Origin: Anaerolineae bacterium
GTDB lineage: Bacteria > Chloroflexota > Anaerolineae > Aggregatilineales > Phototrophicaceae
Direction: 5' to 3'
NCBI GenBank assembly: GCA_028284565.1
Contig: JANQRM010000070.1
Coordinates: 1-22,703, forward strand
Length of the DNA stretch: 22,703 bases
The position numbers were made by a program, and so were the translations under genes. The notes beneath the pieces are model-generated. The model did no database searches. It was not told where the DNA came from and worked only from the letters and a program-made list of their open reading frames with translations. Positions 1 through 6,674 of this stretch are shown here, one piece after another (within the stretch, counting starts at the first letter, position 1; every line of letters starts with the position of its first letter).

Positions 1-186
1 ACGCAACAAGAAGCTATCCAGACAGCAAACGCGACCCAACGCCTAACCAATAATTCTGCATCATCAGCTCCCCAAGCGATGGAAGCAACACTGACCGAAT
101 ATGATACGGCTGTTGAGGGGGTTGCGACTGAAGACGATTTTTTAGCACAGACTCCCAGCCAGAACGGTTCCAACAAACCGTCATAG
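1..186 (+). CDS. C-terminal part of an unrecognised protein, cut by the window edge
   Basis: Frame 1 is open from the first base to a TAG at 184-186 and gives about 61 residues with no start, so this is the 3' end of a longer gene. The peptide is rich in Gln, Thr, Asn and Ser, then acidic, ending in a Ser/Asn-rich tail. No family is recognised. Fourteen codons before the stop, the frame passes through T TTT TTA (138-144), and the -1 frame has no stop from 132 to 416. The annotated end at 186 may therefore be only the unshifted product. Either the gene ends here, or it is a frameshifted gene or programmed-frameshift gene whose full product ends at 416. Confidence 0.5.
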   Translation, partial: TQQEAIQTANATQRLTNNSASSAPQAMEATLTEYDTAVEGVATEDDFLAQTPSQNGSNKPS

Positions 187-416
187 ATTTCCCGCTTCGA
201 GAAACGGATAAATGGGAAAAGCCTGATCCAGAATCGCAACCAGTTTACTTCCCCTGTGAGTGTGGTTGCGGGCGCATGATTGTCTGGGATGGTGTGGGCA
301 AGCGTCCAGATTATGTGGATGATTCCCATCGCAAGAGACATCGTCGTCAACTTGCCAAAGACCAAGGCTATGTCAATGATTCACGACGGAATAGCCAACG
401 CAACAATTGGCGTTAG
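132..416 (+). CDS. -1 frame continuation with Cys-rich, basic C-terminus (frameshift or broken gene)
   Basis: Frame 3 is open from just after a TGA at 129-131 to TAG at 414-416 and gives about 94 residues. It has no ATG, GTG or TTG near its 5' end; the first ATG is at 276. The translation looks coding: an acidic, aromatic stretch (residues W-E-K-P-D-P-E around 216), then PCECGCGRMIVWDG, then G-K-R-P-D-Y-V-D-D-S-H-R-K-R-H-R-R. This order (Cys pair, G-x-R-P-x-Y, basic RKR helix) resembles the small zinc-ribbon tails with a 'RPxYCSDxCRKR' signature, but the second Cys pair is replaced by Asp/His. The lack of a start and its overlap with the preceding gene suggest it is expressed by a -1 shift at 138-144, or that the gene carries a one-base indel. 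Confidence 0.45.
   Translation, partial: RRFFSTDSQPERFQQTVIDFPLRETDKWEKPDPESQPVYFPCECGCGRMIVWDGVGKRPDYVDDSHRKRHRRQLAKDQGYVNDSRRNSQRNNWR
138..144 (+). other. Candidate -1 slippery heptamer T TTT TTA
   Basis: The heptamer TTTTTTA sits in register with frame 1 as gaT-TTT-TTA, which is the X XXY YYZ form used for -1 ribosomal frameshifting. The same heptamer is used at the HIV-1 gag-pol site. A slip here enters a frame that stays open for another 90 codons. The six T residues would also permit transcriptional slippage. No strong downstream stem or pseudoknot was identified by eye. Confidence 0.35.
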
Positions 417-462
417 AATTCTATGAACAGTTAAGACAGATTCATCTTCCTCTCATTCAATT

Positions 463-471
463 TGCTACAAT
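463..471 (+). promoter_or_regulatory. Extended -10 promoter for the alpha/beta hydrolase
   Basis: TG at 463-464, one base, then TACAAT at 466-471 form an extended -10 element (TGnTATAAT, one mismatch). No good -35 is present, as is usual for this promoter type. Transcription would start near 478, which gives a 5' leader of about 28 nt before the ATG at 506. It would also exclude the upstream TTG at 407 as a start. Confidence 0.45.
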
Positions 472-505
472 ATGGGGCATTACCAAAGCCAACAAGTGTG
501 TCCCA

Positions 506-1480
506 ATGAGCCAAACGATTGATCCCAACATGCTCCGCCTCTATAAAACACCAGAAGGCTATGAAAAGATGAAAGCCTTCTATGATTCATCGCTCGCTAA
601 AATCGAAGCTCCTGTTGAATCAAAATATGTTGATACCTCCTATGGCAAGACACACATGCTGGCTGTGGGACCTGAAAATGCAATCCCCTTAATCCTCATT
701 CAAGGCTTAGCTGGTAGTGCAGTTTTGTGGCATCACCAATTTGCCGATTTTGCAGAGAAGCGTCGGGTTTACGCAGTCGATATCGTCGGTCAGCCGGGAC
801 GCAGTGATCCCAATCCCCTCTCTCTCTTCGATGATAGTTATGGTCAATGGTTACTGAGTGTGATGGATGCGCTCAATATTCAACAAGCAGACTTGGCTGG
901 TGTATCACTTGGAAGTTGGATTATCCATCGCATTGGCGTGATTGCACCTGAACGGATTCGCAAAGCTGTTTTATTAAGCCCGATGAAATTGTCGCGCGCC
1001 AAAGTTCGCTTACGTCGTTACATTGCCAATGGTCTCAAAGGGGATCGAGGTGATGATCGGCTGGAAGACCGTTTGAATGTGCGAGAATTCACCACCTCAC
1101 CCGATGGAGAACCGCAAAAAGAGTACGATATGTTGCTAGCACGGGCGATGGCATTGGCAACCAAGCATTATCGTTTAGGCTTGGCGATGGGATTACAGGA
1201 GGGGCAACGCTTTCCTAGCAAGTTTATGACAGGATTGCGCGTGATTAGAAAATTCGCCTCTTCCATGTCCCCTGATGAACTGACAAGTTTCAAAGCGAAG
1301 GGACTGGTCTTATTGGGTGAACATGAAATGCTGTACGATGCTCAACACGCCGCCAAGCGAGTCCGTGATCATGCACCAAATTTGTCCGTGCATATCCTTG
1401 ACGGTGCTGGACATGCTGCCATTTATGACCATCCTGAAATCGTAAACCCACTAATTTTGGATTATTTAGAAGCCGAATAA
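506..1480 (+). CDS. Alpha/beta hydrolase (carboxylesterase-like)
   Basis: A 324-residue serine hydrolase of the alpha/beta fold, probably a cytoplasmic esterase or lipase-like enzyme of unknown substrate. The nucleophile elbow is GVSLG with Ser134. The oxyanion-hole loop follows strand 3 as I-Q-G-L-A-G (66-70), with Gln where most members have His. The His is in GAGHA (H303), and the acid is likely Glu274 or Asp278 in GEHEMLYD. The N-terminus (K-T-P-E-G, then K-M-K-A-F-Y-D) matches the usual start of bacterial relatives that begin 'YKTPEGxxKxxxxYD', so the ATG at 506 is preferred over the TTG at 407. An extended -10 element at 463-471 supports this. No clear Shine-Dalgarno precedes 506. The gene faces the SH3-like gene at 1518-2192. 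Confidence 0.85.
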   Translation: MSQTIDPNMLRLYKTPEGYEKMKAFYDSSLAKIEAPVESKYVDTSYGKTHMLAVGPENAIPLILIQGLAGSAVLWHHQFADFAEKRRVYAVDIVGQPGRSDPNPLSLFDDSYGQWLLSVMDALNIQQADLAGVSLGSWIIHRIGVIAPERIRKAVLLSPMKLSRAKVRLRRYIANGLKGDRGDDRLEDRLNVREFTTSPDGEPQKEYDMLLARAMALATKHYRLGLAMGLQEGQRFPSKFMTGLRVIRKFASSMSPDELTSFKAKGLVLLGEHEMLYDAQHAAKRVRDHAPNLSVHILDGAGHAAIYDHPEIVNPLILDYLEAE

Positions 1481-1506
1481 AAAGTGAGCGTCTAATCACC
1501 CACTTT
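1481..1506 (-). terminator. Weak intrinsic terminator for the SH3-like gene
   Basis: AAAGTG (1481-1486) and CACTTT (1501-1506) form a 6-bp stem with a 14-nt loop. Read on the minus strand, the stem is followed by a T-run (CACTTTTTATT), as expected just after the stop of the minus-strand gene ending at 1518. The stem is AT-rich and short, so confidence is limited. Confidence 0.35.
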
Positions 1507-1517
1507 GTCAGCTAACT

Positions 1518-2192
1518 TTAGCACGTCCAGCCCGGCGGACAATATCCGCCAGTTGTGCCACCACTTGAACCTGAGTCACCACTATTGGATGATGGAGGCG
1601 GTTCTTCTCCACCACCAGCATTTCCTTCACCTGCTGGACATCCGGGTCGCCATTCGCCGGTGAAAGGACCATCAAGCACCGTTTCGTTAGACGGTTGTCC
1701 GTTATTGTCATAGGTCACTTCGACTCGATACCATTGGAAGTTGTTTCCACCCAGATGCTCACAATGCCAGACATCTTCTATCTGCACATTTCCACCGCGT
1801 GACCCCTGAATGATGGGAGGAGCTTGGACACCGGGTAAATCACTGCAATTGGCAAATGGTGCAAGCTGGACAGAAGAATTGATGACCCATGCCTGCGCCG
1901 CATTGTTATAATCAATTTGATACCACAGTTCATCCGTGTCATTGAGGTTTGTGCCTAAAACGGAGTAAATATCATTCGCCCGCAAGAAAGCTAAGCGACC
2001 GCGATTAAAACCGGGTCCCACATGCACCCCAACATCGTTGGCAGTCGTCATGATACTACACCCAAGATTATCGAGCGATGAAAAATTCATCGATTCAAAA
2101 TTAGGGAAAAAACCAAGGAATCCACCCAAGAGTCCCAATATCAATACAAAAAGAATAAAGATAATTTCCGCAAAACACCCTGTATTGCTCAT
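1518..2192 (-). CDS. Membrane-anchored SH3-like domain protein
   Basis: 224 residues. A single hydrophobic segment spans about residues 8-30, followed by an extracytoplasmic region. Residues about 50-115 read like a bacterial SH3b module: V-H-V-G-P-G near the start, D-E-L-W-Y-Q-I in the middle and A-W-V-I-N at the end, the same grammar as the SH3b units in the kinase at 9399-12815. A second, Cys-containing segment (C116, C144, C185) follows, and then a Gly/Ser/Pro tail ending YCPPGWTC. The ATG at 2192 is chosen over one eight codons upstream because AGGGAG lies 7 nt before it. The gene is divergent from the ACAD-like pair. Role unknown; binding of peptidoglycan or cell-surface material is the usual guess for SH3b, not shown here. 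Confidence 0.7.
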   Translation of the reverse strand: MSNTGCFAEIIFILFVLILGLLGGFLGFFPNFESMNFSSLDNLGCSIMTTANDVGVHVGPGFNRGRLAFLRANDIYSVLGTNLNDTDELWYQIDYNNAAQAWVINSSVQLAPFANCSDLPGVQAPPIIQGSRGGNVQIEDVWHCEHLGGNNFQWYRVEVTYDNNGQPSNETVLDGPFTGEWRPGCPAGEGNAGGGEEPPPSSNSGDSGSSGGTTGGYCPPGWTC

Positions 2193-2243
2193 TTTTTTGC
2201 TCCCTAAATATATCAAAATGAAATTTGTAAATTCCCGACACTA

Positions 2244-2249
2244 ATTATA
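2244..2249 (-). promoter_or_regulatory. -10 box for the SH3-like gene
   Basis: On the minus strand 2249-2244 reads TATAAT, a perfect -10, about 50 nt upstream of the ATG at 2192. The -35 region at the right spacing is poor. A TTAACA lies 21 nt upstream, which is too far for a standard promoter. Confidence 0.4.
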
Positions 2250-2343
2250 GAGAATTTTCGTAACACATTTTGTTAAAATCTAGCGACAAATTGATTAAGA
2301 TTCGCGTTGATCCAAAGAACTATTCGATCGAGATGGGGTTTTA

Positions 2344-2400
2344 ATGGATAAGCCGATTTACTTCGTCAGATTAATCCAAGATGGATGTCATAGCAAATAG
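2344..2400 (+). CDS. Possible 18-residue small ORF
   Basis: ATG at 2344 to TAG at 2398-2400 encodes a peptide beginning MDKPIYFVRL. GATGGGG lies about 6 nt upstream and could act as a weak Shine-Dalgarno. The stop codon runs directly into a hairpin and T-run (2399-2419), an arrangement expected for a complete tiny transcription unit. No promoter with good matches was found upstream, so this may be chance or the remains of a gene. Confidence 0.2.
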   Translation: MDKPIYFVRLIQDGCHSK

Positions 2401-2419
2401 GTGCTTTTGTGCCTTTTTT
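2399..2419 (+). terminator. Small hairpin followed by T6
   Basis: AGGTGC (2399-2404), a TTTT loop and GTGCCT (2409-2414) can pair with four Watson-Crick and two G-U pairs, followed by a run of T (2414-2419). It lies upstream of the ACAD-like promoter and would insulate that operon or end the small ORF at 2344-2400. The stem is weak. Confidence 0.4.
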
Positions 2420-2432
2420 CTCAAATCAGCAA

Positions 2433-2460
2433 TTGTTTACCCCTTAACTCTTGCTATACT
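2433..2460 (+). promoter_or_regulatory. Promoter of the ACAD-like operon
   Basis: TTGTTT (2433-2438) and TATACT (2455-2460) are separated by 16 bp. Transcription would start near 2467 and give a leader of about 35 nt carrying AGAGGA (2486-2491), 10 nt before the ATG at 2502. Confidence 0.55.
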
Positions 2461-2501
2461 TACGCGGCTAACGTCCTGATGTTTTAGAGGAAACCCTTTT
2501 C

Positions 2502-4067
2502 ATGTTTATTGAACACCCCGAATTTGGCAAGATTGTTGATTTCGACCAATTACGTCGAGATATGAAGCCAATCTATGATGCCGTTCATCCTGATTTTAAT
2601 ATGCTCCGTTCCATGCAAGCTGGAACTGAACAATTTAAGGATGAGCCAAGTCATATGATTGCCGCCGGTGCGAGTATGCTGGCGTATATGTTGATACTCG
2701 CCGCCGATGAACCCGACCTCGCAGGCGAATTGAAAAACAGTATCTTTACATTAGGTTGGACTGAAGAAGCCATTGGGTCAGACTTACTAAGTCTACAAAC
2801 GCAAGCCACTCCCATGTCGGATGAACCCGATGAGAAGGAATTTTATCTCAAAGGTGGCAAGTGGTTGATTAACAACTCCTACCATGCCGACTATCATATG
2901 GTCTTGGCAAAAATCGACCCCGAACAAGATGGTCCGCGCTCAATGTCCCTCTTCCTCGTGCCACGAAGTAGTACGAATGGCTGGCAACGGTTAGAAACCC
3001 ACGTACTGAAAAATATGGTACTTACCGAATTTAATATCGACGGACCGGGACGCTTAGTTGGCAAACGCGGGTACGGGCTGACCATCGTACAACGAATGGC
3101 ATTGGCAAGTCGCTTCCAATGTTCCTATGTTGGAATTCGGATGCTTGGAGAGGCAATCCCAGCAACAATTGACCATCTCTCTAACAAACGCATTTTTGGC
3201 GATAATCCGATTAACTTCTCCAACGTGTTCCGCCAGATGTACAATTTATGCATCCAAAGTGCTTTTTTGAACTTCATCTACTATCGCTCGATTGCCTTTA
3301 GCGATACCTCTTTCCTCTCGTTTTATGGGACCTTGCTCAAATCGTGGCTCTTGCTCAAAGCAAATGAACTACTTGGGCAAAATCTGCTCGTCGCTGGCTC
3401 GAAAGGCTTTATCAAATCTTCCGTTATCGGGCGTAATGCGATTGACTCCTTTGTGCTGCCTGTGTTTGATGGACATTACACCATCAACACCCTCATGACC
3501 GCCAAACATCTCAAACGCTATCTTAATGCCAGCAATAAAATCAACACAGAAGACCGTCTGAATGTGATACGCACCAAGATGTATCGGGAATTTTTAGGTG
3601 ATCAAATCAACGCTAGTTTACGCGAACTGCGGAATCCTGAGTTCTTTGACTATGCAGATTACATCGAACAACTTAATATTCCACTTGAATTTGATGCTCA
3701 AAATATCGTCAAATCCGCCCAAATATTATTAGATGAAATCGAATCGCTCGATCTATTCACTGATGCTGACCATCGCTACAAAATGGGGATGCTATTGCAC
3801 TGGCTCGAATCCATCATTGCCGCCTGTGAATTATGGGCAGTGACGCAAGAAGATAATTATCTCAATGTCATCGTTCAACAATACAATGGCTTGGTCGAAC
3901 TGTTTAATACGATTGTAAGTGAAAGTAACCTCTCAACCGACTTTATGACACCCATTCACCAAGTATCAATTTCAGGCGACACATCGGATGCGCAAGGCTT
4001 TCTACTAAGATTGCACGACATCGAGACCCTGCTTACCCAACAACAAGCCCAAGCAATTCCTGAATAA
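2502..4067 (+). CDS. Acyl-CoA dehydrogenase-fold protein, paralog 1 (Asp at the catalytic-Glu position)
   Basis: 521 residues, longer than a classic ACAD (about 380-400) and nearer the AidB class. ACAD landmarks: W-T-E-E-A-I-G-S-D (86-94, flavin/substrate loop), K-W-L-I-N-N (120-125, the 'KxWITN' flavin strand), L-V-G-K-R-G-Y-G-L (185-193), and L-L-V-A-G-S-K-G-F (295-303), which corresponds to the 'QxxGGxGY' segment. Where many ACADs have Y-E-G with the Glu base, this protein has F-D-G (322-324), so Asp323 stands in its place. A helical extension of about 180 residues follows. It is the first gene of a two-gene unit with a close paralog at 4156-5718 and has its own promoter and AGAGGA ribosome site. 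Substrate is unknown. Oxidation of an acyl thioester is the default guess, and a non-redox or partner role is possible. Confidence 0.75.
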   Translation: MFIEHPEFGKIVDFDQLRRDMKPIYDAVHPDFNMLRSMQAGTEQFKDEPSHMIAAGASMLAYMLILAADEPDLAGELKNSIFTLGWTEEAIGSDLLSLQTQATPMSDEPDEKEFYLKGGKWLINNSYHADYHMVLAKIDPEQDGPRSMSLFLVPRSSTNGWQRLETHVLKNMVLTEFNIDGPGRLVGKRGYGLTIVQRMALASRFQCSYVGIRMLGEAIPATIDHLSNKRIFGDNPINFSNVFRQMYNLCIQSAFLNFIYYRSIAFSDTSFLSFYGTLLKSWLLLKANELLGQNLLVAGSKGFIKSSVIGRNAIDSFVLPVFDGHYTINTLMTAKHLKRYLNASNKINTEDRLNVIRTKMYREFLGDQINASLRELRNPEFFDYADYIEQLNIPLEFDAQNIVKSAQILLDEIESLDLFTDADHRYKMGMLLHWLESIIAACELWAVTQEDNYLNVIVQQYNGLVELFNTIVSESNLSTDFMTPIHQVSISGDTSDAQGFLLRLHDIETLLTQQQAQAIPE

Positions 4068-4103
4068 CTATAGACCATCATATCTGACATAAGGAAGAGG
4101 ACG

Positions 4104-4139
4104 ATGCAAGCCATTGGTTCTGCCTCTTTTGCTGATTAG
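4104..4139 (+). CDS. Candidate 11-codon leader peptide between the ACAD-like genes
   Basis: ATG at 4104 to TAG at 4137-4139 encodes MQAIGSASFAD. AAGGAAGAGG (4091-4100) lies just upstream and is a better ribosome site than many full genes here have. The stop codon overlaps the AGGAGA (4138-4143) that serves the next gene, the geometry of translational coupling. AAGAGG (4095-4100) can also pair with CCTCTT (4123-4128) inside the small ORF, which would hide its own ribosome site. Not proven to be translated. Confidence 0.4.
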   Translation: MQAIGSASFAD

Positions 4140-4155
4140 GAGAACAAAGCACATC

Positions 4156-5718
4156 ATGATTTCACTCACCGCCCCACCTCAAGCCCCTTTCGTCAACGAC
4201 CCGAAGTTCGGTGAGATTGTCGATTACGAATTTGTCAAAAGCCATCTCTCGAAAGTCTTGGATAACGTCTATCCCAATTTCGATATGCTCGGTTGTATGA
4301 CGACCAGCACCGAATGGTATAATGACGAAGCCAATGCCATGACTGCCGTTGCCGCAAGTGGATTCGCCTATATGATGTTGGTTGCGGCTGGTGAAACCGA
4401 ACTTGCCGCCAAGCATAAAGGGCAAATCTTCACGCTCGGTTGGACAGAAGAACACACTGGAACCGACCTCCTGAGTGCCTACACTCACGCCACACCGATG
4501 TCCGACGATCCAGATGAACGACAATTTCATCTGAAGGGGCATAAGTGGGTCATCAACAACTCTTATCATGCCGATTATCATATGATTGTCGCCAAGACCG
4601 ACCCTGAACAAAACGGACCGCGCTCATTGTCGATTTTCATTGTTCCACATAGCAGTACCAAGAATTGGCAACGGCTAGAAACGCACATCCTCGATAAGAT
4701 GGTAATCACCGAATATGATGTGGATGGACCCGGCACACTTGTCGGGAAAGTTGGACAAGGCTTGTCGATTATTCAAAGTATCGCCAACCCTTGCAAATAC
4801 ATCTGCTCCTATCTGGGGTTAGTGATGGTACGTCGCGCCCTACCAGCTACCATTGACCACCTCGCCACGAAGCGTATATTCTCCGAAAATCCCATTCAAT
4901 TTACGAATGTATTCCGCCAGATGTACAATCTGTGCTTGCAAGAATCGCTGATTGAGTTCACACTGAATCGAGGCGTAGCAATGAGTGATGGACCCTTCCT
5001 TGCATTCTATGGCGCGATGATGAAGTCATGGTTGCTTTTGCGGACGAATGAAATCCTACGGGAGAATCTGCTCGTTGCCGGGTCGAAGGGCTTTTTGAGA
5101 GAGTCGGTCATCGGGCGACATGCGATGGACTCCTTTGTTCTTCCTGTATTTGATGGACATTATACGCTCAATACCTTGATGACTGCCAAGCACCTGAAAC
5201 GCTATATCCATGCTGATGATGCGCCCAATATGGAAGAACGTCTCAACTTCTTACGTGAGAATATGTATCATCACTTTAGTGGGAATCAACTACATATTCC
5301 TGCACGGAAGGTTAAGAATCCGCCTTTTGTCAATTTCGTGGAAGCCATTAATCAGCTCAACTTACCCATAGATTTGAATGCACAAAATCTCATTATTCGT
5401 GTTCGCTCCCTTGTCGATGAACTCGATGCAACAGAGTTAAGTAGCGATACCGATATTCGCTATAAGTTGGGGATGGTTCTCCACAATTTAGAAGCACTTG
5501 TGGCTTCCTGTGAATTGTGGGCAATGACAGATAACGAGCATTATCTCAATGGGATTGTGATTCAATACAATGCGCTTGTGAAGGTTTTCAACAACCTCAT
5601 CAGCGAAAGCAGTTTACAAACCCCATTCCTCACGCCGATGCGTCAACAACCCATGGACATGCCCGATGATCCTGTTAACTTCTTACTCAGTTTAATGGAT
5701 GTTCAAGCACAACTCTAA
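4156..5718 (+). CDS. Acyl-CoA dehydrogenase-fold protein, paralog 2 (Asp at the catalytic-Glu position)
   Basis: 520 residues, collinear and clearly more than half identical by eye with the gene at 2502-4067. It repeats the landmarks W-T-E-E-H-T-G-T-D (96-104), K-W-V-I-N-N, N-V-F-R-Q-M-Y-N-L-C and L-L-V-A-G-S-K-G-F. The segment FDGHYTLNTLMTAKHL again places Asp (about 333) where ACADs usually have Glu. The ATG at 4156 is chosen because AGGAGA lies 12 nt upstream and the protein then begins about ten residues before the paralog; an in-frame TTG at 4114 has no such support. The paralogs differ mostly in the N-terminal and C-terminal helices, which suggests a hetero-oligomer or two related substrates. 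Substrate unknown. It is followed by an inverted repeat at 5735-5771. Confidence 0.75.
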   Translation: MISLTAPPQAPFVNDPKFGEIVDYEFVKSHLSKVLDNVYPNFDMLGCMTTSTEWYNDEANAMTAVAASGFAYMMLVAAGETELAAKHKGQIFTLGWTEEHTGTDLLSAYTHATPMSDDPDERQFHLKGHKWVINNSYHADYHMIVAKTDPEQNGPRSLSIFIVPHSSTKNWQRLETHILDKMVITEYDVDGPGTLVGKVGQGLSIIQSIANPCKYICSYLGLVMVRRALPATIDHLATKRIFSENPIQFTNVFRQMYNLCLQESLIEFTLNRGVAMSDGPFLAFYGAMMKSWLLLRTNEILRENLLVAGSKGFLRESVIGRHAMDSFVLPVFDGHYTLNTLMTAKHLKRYIHADDAPNMEERLNFLRENMYHHFSGNQLHIPARKVKNPPFVNFVEAINQLNLPIDLNAQNLIIRVRSLVDELDATELSSDTDIRYKLGMVLHNLEALVASCELWAMTDNEHYLNGIVIQYNALVKVFNNLISESSLQTPFLTPMRQQPMDMPDDPVNFLLSLMDVQAQL

Positions 5719-5734
5719 TTGCTGAACCTAATAA

Positions 5735-5771
5735 TGGGAAATCATGCACTCACCCGAAAGCGGATTTCCCA
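5735..5771. repeat. 9-bp perfect inverted repeat between convergent genes
   Basis: TGGGAAATC (5735-5743) and GATTTCCCA (5763-5771) pair perfectly around a 19-nt loop. The repeat lies just after the second ACAD-like gene and overlaps the stop codon of the minus-strand gene 5742-5954. It probably ends or protects transcripts from one or both sides, but neither strand has a strong T-run. Confidence 0.45.
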
Positions 5772-5954
5772 ACCATACTTGCTGGAACGCCCATAACCAT
5801 GAAGAGTCAAGCCGACCCTGTGCATCCGTTCCGCTAATTCCTGATGCGTTGGAACCCCTGTGGTATACATGCGATACGTGTCATTAGAGAGATATTCCAC
5901 TTCCCCCTCAATCAGCAATCCAGCTTGAGCCACCATAATATTGATCAATGACAT
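5742..5954 (-). CDS. Small protein of unknown function, 70 residues
   Basis: A compact, soluble alpha/beta-looking protein: an initial hydrophobic strand (I-N-I-M-V-A-Q-A-G-L), E-G-E-V-E-Y, then a polar helix (H-Q-E-L-A-E-R-M-H-R) and a basic, aromatic end. The start at 5954 is chosen because AGGGGA lies 8 nt upstream; an extension to 6011 lacks such a site and adds a Ser/Lys-rich leader. No family is recognised. It converges on the ACAD-like pair, and its stop codon lies in the inverted repeat at 5735-5771. Confidence 0.55.
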   Translation of the reverse strand: MSLINIMVAQAGLLIEGEVEYLSNDTYRMYTTGVPTHQELAERMHRVGLTLHGYGRSSKYGWEIRFRVSA

Positions 5955-6141
5955 CTCGTTCTTCCCCTGTGATTTCGATAACGACGAATCGATGATGATG
6001 CCTATAGTCAACCATTTGCAACATCAAGAATCAATTGATACATCTACCAAAACTTAAACGTTTATTTTGTGAATAGCCAACACAATAATCATCATTTTGA
6101 TCATAACTCGGGGTTCAAACCGATATTTAAGCCAAAAGCTG

Positions 6142-6167
6142 TTGACATTCACCTATACTGGTAATAG
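6142..6167 (+). promoter_or_regulatory. TTGACA-containing promoter region
   Basis: A perfect TTGACA (6142-6147) lies upstream of the gene at 6186. TATACT (6154-6159) is too close to serve with it, and TAATAG (6162-6167) has a 14-bp spacer, shorter than usual. A promoter is likely here, but its exact -10 is unclear. Confidence 0.35.
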
Positions 6168-6185
6168 AGACAATTGAGGATTATC

Positions 6186-6602
6186 ATGAAAAAACTCCCA
6201 CAAGCAGAACTGGATCATGCTGTCAGTTTGATGCGAGAAAGACGCTATCAAGAGGCGGCGAAAATACTCCATCAATATCCCGATGACCCCACTGCGAAAA
6301 GTTGGCTGGATACGATGATACAGTCGATGGAATATCAAGGTAAACAGAAGCAAAAAGTCAAAGGGCTTCCAAACAAGCGCAACTCAATCAAAGGCAATTG
6401 GCAAGTGCATGTGGGGATAACCATCTTTTGGTTTATCTTGAATCCCTTTGCAGGTATGTCTTATTTAGCCTTTCAACAACTATTTAATCGACAATGGCTG
6501 ACCGATGTTCGACATATTGGCATTGGGCTAGTCTTCGCCTTTGGTGTTGGTTCCTTAATAAATGCGATGCTCCCTTACGTGATGAGAGGATTAGGACAAT
6601 AG
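6186..6602 (+). CDS. Small membrane protein with an N-terminal helical repeat
   Basis: 138 residues. Residues 6-45 read as one TPR-like helix pair (A-V-S-L-M-R-E-R-R-Y-Q-E-A-A-K-I-L), followed by a basic, polar linker and two hydrophobic segments at about 76-98 and 108-131. The pattern is of a cytoplasmic repeat attached to a two-helix membrane anchor. TGAGGA (6175-6180) lies 5 nt before the ATG at 6186, which settles the start against an in-frame TTG at 6174. Function is unknown; the amylosucrase gene follows with a 72-nt gap. Confidence 0.65.
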   Translation: MKKLPQAELDHAVSLMRERRYQEAAKILHQYPDDPTAKSWLDTMIQSMEYQGKQKQKVKGLPNKRNSIKGNWQVHVGITIFWFILNPFAGMSYLAFQQLFNRQWLTDVRHIGIGLVFAFGVGSLINAMLPYVMRGLGQ

Positions 6603-6609
6603 ATTCAAT

Positions 6610-6638
6610 TTGTCTTCACATTTACATCCCGTTAAACT
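6610..6638 (+). promoter_or_regulatory. Possible promoter of the amylosucrase gene
   Basis: TTGTCT (6610-6615) and TAAACT (6633-6638) have a 17-bp spacer, and each matches consensus at four of six bases. It lies 37 nt before the ATG at 6675. Confidence 0.3.
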
Positions 6639-6674
6639 TCTGGTGATAGATTCATCCTCATAAGGTAGCCTGAA

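Larger units (their letters stand above)
2193..2501. other. Divergent intergenic region of 309 bases
   Basis: AT-rich spacer between the SH3-like gene (minus) and the first ACAD-like gene (plus). It holds a minus-strand -10 box, a possible 18-codon plus-strand ORF followed at once by a hairpin and T-run, and a good plus-strand promoter close to the ACAD-like gene. Nothing else is recognised. Confidence 0.6.

Noticed and set aside
407..505. Upstream TTG start for the alpha/beta hydrolase
   Set aside because: No ribosome site, the likely transcript start lies downstream of it, and family members begin near the ATG at 506.
4162..4611. 149-codon minus-strand ORF inside the second ACAD-like gene
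   Set aside because: It lies wholly opposite a strongly supported gene and shows no motif.
6154..6159. TATACT as the -10 partner of TTGACA at 6142
   Set aside because: The spacer would be only 6 bp, too short for a sigma-70 promoter.
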